Below are positions 45,503 through 50,833 of a stretch of DNA of 50,833 nt, piece by piece. A model generated the notes under the pieces. That model saw nothing but the letters and a program-made list of their open reading frames with translations. It was not told where the DNA came from and did no database searches. The stretch comes from a bacterium (GTDB lineage: Bacteria > Bacillota > Bacilli > Lactobacillales > Streptococcaceae), in the NCBI GenBank assembly GCA_905221435.1, contig CAJNDD010000013.1, positions 1 through 50,833 of the forward strand, read 5' to 3'. Every line of letters starts with the position of its first letter. Positions within the stretch are counted from its first letter, which is position 1. The position numbers and the translations under genes are program-made.

Positions 45503-46681
45503 ATGCCACTTCCAGTTAGAAAATCCCTGCACGATGCGGTTTTACAAGCTTCAAAAGCTGATACTTGGGATCAAGCCACTAAGGAATGGAATGAAGTTTC
45601 CTTGATCTTTAATGGCATTGGCCGTAGTAATTGTGTCTGCGGGAACGCCATAAAATACGCCTACGAACTCTTTAACGGAGTTACAGGCCAACGTCTCTTC
45701 CCTATAGGAAGCGACTGTGTTCGCCATTTTCATCGTATTAGCCTCGATCAGCAACTAGAAGAGGAAGAAAAACTACTCAGAAAAGTTGAAAACCTAACCA
45801 GAAAGGCTCAGAAAAAGGAAAAAATCAAGGTCACTAAAAGCGACTTTGACGAACGACTTTTAAAATGGTTTTGGGAAAAAGGTGTTTTCAAAGCCAATCG
45901 TGGCAATCAATTCACGCCTGAGAAAGATTATCAGCTCTTCCTAGAGGTCTTTCAAGGCGAAAGTTGGACCAAGGCAGAGCCAAAGAAGAAGGCTCGTATG
46001 GAAGAAGTGCTGGAAAAGTGTATCAAACCTTTTTTACTTGGTAAGACAGATGACCAACTCTACCTTGTCAAACTAGGCAAGGAGAAAATTGACTACGAGC
46101 AGCATTTACGGATTCAGGCAGAGAAGGAACGCAAGAAGAGAGATAAAATCGCCAAGCAATACGCTGACAACCTCATTCTAGCCATGGGGCCTGCAGAACG
46201 AGCCTATCAAGATTACTTTGGCTTTACGGAAACTCTCACACAAGAAGAACGAAAGTGGGAAAAAATCCTCTTTGGTAAGAATAGAGACGAACGGGCTATC
46301 AAGGCTAAACAAAATCAAAAGGAGCTGGAAAAGGATCAGCGAATTTCAAATCAAGATCCTATTGAAAGAAAGCAGAAGCAGACTTGGCTTCTTAATTCCT
46401 ATTTTCGTGATTTACCTGATGAAAAAGCTAGATTTTCTCGACTCTTATTAGAATTTCGAAAAAGTGGAGAAGTACCCTTTTCAGATGATTACTTATCTGA
46501 GCATCTCATCGATTTTTTCTACAAGATGAAAGCCTTTGAGTTTGAAATTGCACCAGAACAAGTCCGAGATTTTCTAAAAGAATACCTTCAGGCAGAACAT
46601 CTATCATCTGCACAAGAAAGCTGGATTAGAGGGATTTTGACAAACTGCCTTCGCCCGTTCTTAGATAGGTTACTCATATAG
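45503..46681 (+). CDS. Hypothetical protein with Cys/GSDC motif, third gene of the rexBA operon
   Basis: Not recognised as a named family. The 392-residue protein has a compact N-terminal module (about 43-76) with CVCGNAIKYAYELF...GQRLFPIGSDCVRHF. Its spaced Cys residues resemble a small zinc-binding or knuckle fold seen in many uncharacterised phage and host proteins. A long charged helical part (80-330, many Lys/Glu) and a C-terminal helical bundle follow. AAAGGAG is upstream and only 17 bases separate it from rexA, so it is probably co-expressed with the nuclease. A link to DNA repair is an inference from position alone. Confidence 0.7.
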   Translation: MPLPVRKSLHDAVLQASKADTWDQATKEWNEVSLIFNGIGRSNCVCGNAIKYAYELFNGVTGQRLFPIGSDCVRHFHRISLDQQLEEEEKLLRKVENLTRKAQKKEKIKVTKSDFDERLLKWFWEKGVFKANRGNQFTPEKDYQLFLEVFQGESWTKAEPKKKARMEEVLEKCIKPFLLGKTDDQLYLVKLGKEKIDYEQHLRIQAEKERKKRDKIAKQYADNLILAMGPAERAYQDYFGFTETLTQEERKWEKILFGKNRDERAIKAKQNQKELEKDQRISNQDPIERKQKQTWLLNSYFRDLPDEKARFSRLLLEFRKSGEVPFSDDYLSEHLIDFFYKMKAFEFEIAPEQVRDFLKEYLQAEHLSSAQESWIRGILTNCLRPFLDRLLI

Positions 46682-46684
46682 AAA

Positions 46685-46716
46685 AAATCCTACCTTGTTT
46701 ATGCACGGTAGGATTT
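46685..46716. terminator. Terminator shared by the rexBA operon and mazEF
   Basis: AAATCCTACC pairs perfectly with GGTAGGATTT. The T run is longer on the minus strand, so it serves mazF best; it overlaps the end of the mazF stop codon. Confidence 0.8.
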
Positions 46717-47071
46717 AAGTATCTCCAAAGATGTACTGGTAAAGTTGGACGATTTTCTGAAAACACTGCGTGTCCATTCTTGTTATTTTTTGAGCATTAC
46801 GCATCCGAAAATCAAAGGTATACAGTTGAAATGGATTGACGGCACCATCTACCTTATCCGACGAGACAGGAACGAGCAGGCCTTTTTCTGCTAAATGTTT
46901 TTGACCATGGGTAATGGGACAGACAGCCACAAAACCAGTTTGCAAGGCATATTCTCTCCTAGAAACAACCAAGGCAGGTCGCCGTTTCTGGATTTCTCGA
47001 CCAACTGATGGATCAAAGTCCAACCAAATGATATCCTGCTTTTCAGGAATATACTCAGATTTCGCTATCAA
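46715..47071 (-). CDS. MazF/PemK-type toxin
   Basis: A 118-residue PemK/MazF-family endoribonuclease toxin. Family marks are DIIWLDFDPSVGREIQKRRPALVVS near the start (the Gly-x-Glu-Ile-x-K-x-RP pattern), VAVCPITHG and VPVSSDKVDGAVNPFQL. It overlaps the upstream antitoxin gene by 17 bases, the typical antitoxin-first order. Cleavage of single-stranded RNA at specific sites is the known family activity; the site here cannot be predicted. Confidence 0.9.
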   Translation of the reverse strand: MIAKSEYIPEKQDIIWLDFDPSVGREIQKRRPALVVSRREYALQTGFVAVCPITHGQKHLAEKGLLVPVSSDKVDGAVNPFQLYTFDFRMRNAQKITRMDTQCFQKIVQLYQYIFGDT

Positions 47072-47270
47072 TTGACCTTACCCCTTCAAAATCGTTTGTC
47101 ATTCTCAAATCAGTAATCCCATCAAAAGGATCTTTTAGCTTAGGAGCCAAGACAATGACTCCGTCAATCCCTTTGTAGACAACCATTTCTTCACCTTCCG
47201 TCATACCCAAATTTTTAGGAATGGTCACAGTGAGAGAATTTCCCACCTTCCGAGTCTTTACTGTATTCAT
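47055..47270 (-). CDS. MazE-like AbrB-family antitoxin
   Basis: A 71-residue SpoVT/AbrB-type protein: TVKTRKVGNSLTVTIPKNLG forms the swapped-hairpin DNA-binding domain, and the acidic C-terminal tail (DLRMTNDFEGVRSIDSEI) would block the toxin. The start at 47270 is preceded by GGAGG; the longer frame to 47300 runs through the operator. It should repress its own promoter at the paired GTATATAC sites. Confidence 0.88.
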   Translation of the reverse strand: MNTVKTRKVGNSLTVTIPKNLGMTEGEEMVVYKGIDGVIVLAPKLKDPFDGITDLRMTNDFEGVRSIDSEI

Positions 47271-47290
47271 CACTCTACCTCCGCGAATTT

Positions 47291-47329
47291 GTATATACAA
47301 AGTATATACCTAACAGCAAAAAAAGTCAA
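47291..47329 (-). promoter_or_regulatory. mazEF promoter with two palindromic operator sites
   Basis: On the minus strand TTGACT (47324-47329), 17 bp, TATACT (47301-47306). Two copies of the self-complementary GTATATAC lie at 47291-47298 and 47302-47309, three bases apart and covering the -10, a good autoregulatory operator. Confidence 0.8.
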
Positions 47330-47479
47330 GTGAACGTTAGATTACATAAATTAAGTTATGTTCTATAGTGTGATTTTATTTTAGTCAAAGCCTGTGCAAA
47401 AGCACCTAATTTATGATAGAATAGATGGTGAGAAAGAAAACGTTTTATTACGTTTTTTTAGTCGGAAGGGGAAAATATT

Positions 47480-48331
47480 ATGGCTACTATTCAATGGTTT
47501 CCAGGCCACATGTCTAAGGCTCGGCGACAGGTTCAGGAGAATTTAAAATTTGTTGATTTTGTGACGATTTTGGTGGATGCGCGTCTACCTTTATCTAGTC
47601 AAAATCCTATGTTAACCAAGATTGTGGGTGATAAACCAAAACTCTTGATTTTGAACAAGGCAGATCTGGCTGACCCAGCAATGACAAAAGAATGGCGTCA
47701 GTATTTTGAATCACAGGGAATTCAAACACTGGCAATCAATTCCAAAGAGCAAGTGACTGCAAAAGTTGTGACAGATGCAGCGAAAAAGCTCATGGCAGAC
47801 AAGATAGCTCGTCAGAAAGAACGTGGTATCAAGATCGAAACCTTGCGGACCATGATTATCGGAATTCCAAATGCCGGTAAGTCAACTCTGATGAATCGTT
47901 TGGCTGGGAAAAAGATTGCGGTTGTCGGCAATAAACCAGGTGTTACCAAGGGGCAACAATGGCTCAAAACCAATAAAGATCTTGAAATCCTAGACACACC
48001 TGGGATTCTCTGGCCTAAGTTTGAAGATGATGCTGTCGCACTCAAACTAGCCTTGACTGGAGCAATTAAAGACCAGTTGCTTCCAATGGATGAAGTGACC
48101 ATTTTTGGTCTCAATTATTTCAAAAAACATTATCCAGAAAAGCTAGCTGAACGCTTCAAACAAATGAAAATTGAAGAAGAAGCGCCTGTTATCATCATGG
48201 ATATGACGCGTGCCCTCGGTTTCCGTGACGACTACGACCGCTTTTACAGTCTTTTCGTGAAGGAAGTCCGTGATGGAAAACTCGGTAACTACACCTTAGA
48301 TACATTGGACGACATCGATGACGACGATTAA
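47480..48331 (+). CDS. rbgA: Ribosome biogenesis GTPase YlqF/RbgA
   Basis: Circularly permuted GTPase needed for late 50S assembly. The 283 residues show G4 NKAD (about 57), then G1 [12 protein letters not shown] (about 130), G2/G3 GVTKGQQW and [10 protein letters not shown], in the permuted order, and a C-terminal domain that contacts the ribosome. GGAAGGGG precedes the ATG. TAGAAT (47417-47422) with an upstream TG is a possible -10. Its 3' end overlaps rnhB by 14 bases. Confidence 0.96.
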   Translation: MATIQWFPGHMSKARRQVQENLKFVDFVTILVDARLPLSSQNPMLTKIVGDKPKLLILNKADLADPAMTKEWRQYFESQGIQTLAINSKEQVTAKVVTDAAKKLMADKIARQKERGIKIETLRTMIIGIPNAGKSTLMNRLAGKKIAVVGNKPGVTKGQQWLKTNKDLEILDTPGILWPKFEDDAVALKLALTGAIKDQLLPMDEVTIFGLNYFKKHYPEKLAERFKQMKIEEEAPVIIMDMTRALGFRDDYDRFYSLFVKEVRDGKLGNYTLDTLDDIDDDD

Positions 48332-49097
48332 AGAAATCAGAGAACTTCTTGCTACTGTCAAAGACTTAGACAATCCCTTTTTTCTTGAACTGGAAAAGGA
48401 TAGCCGAACAGGAGTTCAAAAGGAAATTAGCAAGCGTAAAAAAGCTATTCAGGCAGAACTGGATGAAGACCTTCGTTTAGAATCCATGCTGTCCTATGAA
48501 AAAGAGCTTTACAAACAAGGATTGACCCTAATAGCAGGTGTTGACGAGGTCGGTCGTGGTCCTCTGGCTGGACCTGTAGTCGCTGCAGCCGTTATTTTAC
48601 CAAAAAATTGTAAGATTAAAGGCCTCAACGATAGCAAGAAGATCCCCAAAAAGAAACATTTGGAAATTTATCAAGCCGTTCAAAATCAAGCTCTGTCAAT
48701 CGGCATTGGAATCATGGATAACCAAGTCATTGACCAAGTCAATATCTATGAAGCGACCAAACTCGCTATGAAAGAAGCGATCTCCCAGCTCAGTCCGCAA
48801 CCTGAGCACCTCTTGATAGACGCCATGAAACTGGAGCTACCAATTTCACAAACCTCCATTATCAAAGGAGATGCCAACTCCCTCTCTATCGCAGCCGCAT
48901 CTATCGTGGCCAAGGTGACACGGGATAATATTATGAAGGACTATGATGACCAATATCCTGGATATGATTTCGCTGCCAATGCTGGATATGGAACTGCTAA
49001 ACACTTAGAAGGTCTCGAAAAACTAGGAGTTACTCCCATTCATCGAACCAGTTTTGAACCGATAAAATCACTGGTTGCAGCAAATAAAGAAAGTTAA
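48318..49097 (+). CDS. rnhB: Ribonuclease HII
   Basis: Removes ribonucleotides and RNA from RNA-DNA hybrids. The 259 residues carry an N-terminal substrate-binding extension of about 70 residues, common in Gram-positive RNase HII. Then come the catalytic pair Asp76-Glu77 in [43 protein letters not shown], and a C-terminal [19 protein letters not shown]. It overlaps rbgA, a common arrangement in the genus. Confidence 0.96.
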   Translation: MTTIKEIRELLATVKDLDNPFFLELEKDSRTGVQKEISKRKKAIQAELDEDLRLESMLSYEKELYKQGLTLIAGVDEVGRGPLAGPVVAAAVILPKNCKIKGLNDSKKIPKKKHLEIYQAVQNQALSIGIGIMDNQVIDQVNIYEATKLAMKEAISQLSPQPEHLLIDAMKLELPISQTSIIKGDANSLSIAAASIVAKVTRDNIMKDYDDQYPGYDFAANAGYGTAKHLEGLEKLGVTPIHRTSFEPIKSLVAANKES

Positions 49098-49113
49098 GTT
49101 GGAGGAAATGATT

Positions 49114-50664
49114 ATGGAGGAACAGTCAGAAATACTCAGTTCCAAGAAAGAATTTGCCTTTGCCTCAAGCACCATATTATCCCAAGTTGGGCGAGGGGTC
49201 ATTGTCGGTCTCGTCGTCGGACTAATCGTCGGATCCTTTCGTTTCTTAATCGAAAAGGGCTTCCACCTGATACAAGGACTCTATCAAGATCAAGCGCACC
49301 TAGTGCGCAATCTTTTTATAATTGGTCTATTTTATTTAATCGTTTGCTGGCTTAGTGCGAAACTAACTCGATCGGAAAAAGATATCAAGGGTTCAGGAAT
49401 TCCTCAAGTTGAAGCCGAACTAAAGGGACTGATGACTCTTAACTGGTGGAGTGTCCTCTGGAAAAAATATATTCTAGGTATTCTTGCTATTGCCAGTGGC
49501 CTTATGCTGGGACGAGAAGGGCCAAGTATTCAACTTGGAGCAGTTGGTGGTAAAGGTATAGCCAAGTGGCTCAAATCTAGCCCAGTAGAGGAACGTTCCC
49601 TGATTGCCAGTGGAGCTGCTGCAGGTTTAGCAGCAGCCTTTAATGCACCAATCGCAGGTCTCCTCTTTGTTGTAGAAGAAGTCTATCACCATTTTTCACG
49701 CTTTTTCTGGGTCTCAACTCTAGCAGCCAGCATCGTAGCAAACTTTGTCTCACTACTCATATTTGGTCTAACACCTGTACTGGATATGCCAGACAACATT
49801 CCTCTCATGACCCTAGACCAGTATTGGATTTACCTCCTTATGGGAGTTTTTCTAGGACTCTCTGGTTTTCTCTATGAGAAAGCTGTACTCAATATTGGTC
49901 AAATTTATGACTGGATTGGTCAAAAAATCCATTTGGATAGAGCTTATTATCCGATCCTAGCCTTTATCCTTATCATACCAGTCGGGATTTTCTTGCCACA
50001 AATTCTCGGTGGTGGAAATCAGCTGGTTCTTTCCTTAACTGAGCAAAATTTTAGTTTCCAAGTTCTATTAGCTTACTTTTTGATCCGCTTTGTTTGGAGT
50101 ATGATTAGTTATGGAAGTGGCCTCCCAGGAGGAATTTTCCTACCCATTTTGGCACTTGGTTCCTTACTTGGTGCCCTAGTTGGTGTCATTTGTGTCAATC
50201 TCGGGCTTGTCAGTCAGGAGCAATTCCCTATATTTGTCATTTTAGGAATGAGTGGCTACTTTGGAGCAATATCCAAGGCTCCCTTAACCGCTATGATTCT
50301 GGTAACCGAAATGGTAGGTGACATTCGCAATCTCATGCCACTGGGCTTAGTGACCTTGGTAGCTTACATCGTCATGGATCTGCTCAAGGGTGCTCCAGTC
50401 TATGAGGCCATGCTAGAAAAAATGCTACCAGAAGAAGCAACAGACGAAGGAGAAGTCACCCTCATTGAAATCCCTGTATCAGATAAGATCGCTGGAAAAC
50501 AGGTTCACGAGCTCAACTTGCCACACAACGTACTCATCACCACCCAAGTCCATAATGGCAAAAGCCAAACAGTTAACGGCTCAACTAGAATGTATCTGGG
50601 TGATATGATTCACCTGGTGATTCCAAAAAGTGAAATTGGAAAAGTCAAAGATTTGTTGTTGTAG
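49114..50664 (+). CDS. ClC-family chloride channel/transporter with RCK_C (TrkA-C) tail
   Basis: A 516-residue ClC protein: N-terminal transporter domain with about ten or more membrane helices, GSGIPQVEAEL, the gating-Glu motif GREGPSIQLGA, and GSGLPGGIFLPILALG. The last ~75 residues (EVTLIEIPVSDKIAGKQVHELNLP... to DMIHLVIPKSE) form a TrkA-C/RCK ligand-binding domain. Proton-coupled chloride or fluoride exchange is the family role; which ion is not decided by these motifs alone. ATG 49114 lies eight bases after GGAGG; the ATG at 49108 is too close to it. Confidence 0.93.
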   Translation: MEEQSEILSSKKEFAFASSTILSQVGRGVIVGLVVGLIVGSFRFLIEKGFHLIQGLYQDQAHLVRNLFIIGLFYLIVCWLSAKLTRSEKDIKGSGIPQVEAELKGLMTLNWWSVLWKKYILGILAIASGLMLGREGPSIQLGAVGGKGIAKWLKSSPVEERSLIASGAAAGLAAAFNAPIAGLLFVVEEVYHHFSRFFWVSTLAASIVANFVSLLIFGLTPVLDMPDNIPLMTLDQYWIYLLMGVFLGLSGFLYEKAVLNIGQIYDWIGQKIHLDRAYYPILAFILIIPVGIFLPQILGGGNQLVLSLTEQNFSFQVLLAYFLIRFVWSMISYGSGLPGGIFLPILALGSLLGALVGVICVNLGLVSQEQFPIFVILGMSGYFGAISKAPLTAMILVTEMVGDIRNLMPLGLVTLVAYIVMDLLKGAPVYEAMLEKMLPEEATDEGEVTLIEIPVSDKIAGKQVHELNLPHNVLITTQVHNGKSQTVNGSTRMYLGDMIHLVIPKSEIGKVKDLLL

Positions 50665-50696
50665 TTTGTTTACGTAACTTAAATTACGTAAACAAA
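50665..50696. repeat. 13-bp perfect inverted repeat after the ClC gene
   Basis: TTTGTTTACGTAA and TTACGTAAACAAA are exact complements around a 6-nt loop, starting right at the end of the ClC gene. No T run follows on the plus strand, so termination would be weak; it may mark mRNA 3' ends or a transposon target. Confidence 0.7.
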
Positions 50697-50718
50697 TTCA
50701 TTATGTGACTATTAGTCC

Positions 50719-50833
50719 GTCTCGCTCCGTAAGGTGCGAGACAAATAAACCACCCGCTATGCGGGTGCGCATCGAAGGTTATACCAAAAAAACTCCAAAC
50801 GCGATACAATAAAGGTGTTCAAGCCAATTGTAA
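50719..50833 (+). mobile_element. Probable left end of an IS200/IS605-type element (partial)
   Basis: Two strong hairpins lie close together: GTCTCGC/GCGAGAC (50719-50742, GTAA loop) and CACCCGC-TAT-GCGGGTG (50751-50767). After them comes a -10-like TACAAT (about 50806) and sequence leading out of the window, probably to the transposase gene. Single-strand-transposing IS200 elements have subterminal hairpins and no inverted repeats, and this layout resembles streptococcal IS200 left ends as I remember them. The transposase itself is not in view. Confidence 0.45.

Noticed and set aside
47430..47460. CcpA cre site before rbgA
   Set aside because: AGAAAACGTTTTAT has three mismatches at key positions of the cre consensus and lies in an A/T-rich leader where chance matches are common.
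1..50833. CRISPR array, prophage or rRNA
   Set aside because: No regularly spaced repeats, cas genes, phage structural genes or rRNA were seen in the window.

Overview
The window looks like chromosomal DNA of a mitis-group Streptococcus (S. mitis/oralis/infantis type, related to but not S. pneumoniae). This rests on the AT-rich low-GC Gram-positive gene style, the ComX-type combox in front of dprA, the RexAB nuclease, a PurBox and CodY-like boxes, extended -10 promoters, and the gene order dprA-topA-cutC-leuABCD-guaC-rnc-smc, which I recall from pneumococci. In pneumococcus I recall smc being followed by other genes, whereas here ribF follows, so a non-pneumococcal relative is likelier. No database could be searched.

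Layout. 1-456: right part of an IS3-family element, ending just before the competence promoter of dprA. 0.5-5.5 kb: dprA, topA, a DUF454 membrane protein, cutC and a YjbR-like protein. 5.5-11.5 kb: leucine operon leuA-leuB-(DUF1294)-leuC-leuD plus a YrdC/Sua5-like gene, preceded by a CodY-like box, a strong promoter, a 17-residue leader peptide with three consecutive Leu codons and an attenuator. 11.6-14.6 kb: an McrBC-type restriction system whose natural start is separated from the reading frame by a run of nine A. 14.6-20.3 kb: guaC with PurBox and structured leader, tRNA-Arg(CCG), rnc and smc. 20.4-25 kb: ribF (apparently leaderless), a DUF4300 lipoprotein, an AT-rich KAP-family P-loop NTPase (likely defence island content) and a small unknown protein.

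25.0-32.3 kb: polyamine operon speA-speE-CANSDH-nspC-aguA-aguB. It is preceded by about 330 nt of transcribed, hairpin-rich RNA ending in a strong terminator, under a promoter that carries an 18-bp dyad and a CodY-like box. I cannot assign this RNA to a known family. The operon should turn arginine into agmatine, N-carbamoylputrescine, putrescine and then spermidine by the carboxyspermidine route. 32.3-38.5 kb: TraX-like membrane protein, a two-component system convergent with a two-gene ABC transporter, a Cof-type phosphatase, and a MarR regulator overlapping an EVE-domain gene. 38.5-46.7 kb: rexB-rexA and a third gene of unknown function with a Cys-rich motif. 46.7-50.7 kb: MazEF-like toxin-antitoxin (minus strand), then rbgA-rnhB-clcA. 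The last 115 bases resemble the left end of an IS200-type element.

Both window ends lie in insertion-sequence DNA, as expected for a contig broken at repeats. The points most worth following are the poly(A) frameshift and composition break in mcrB, the large RNA ahead of speA, the layered control of leu (CodY plus attenuation), the guaC leader, and the leaderless ribF start.
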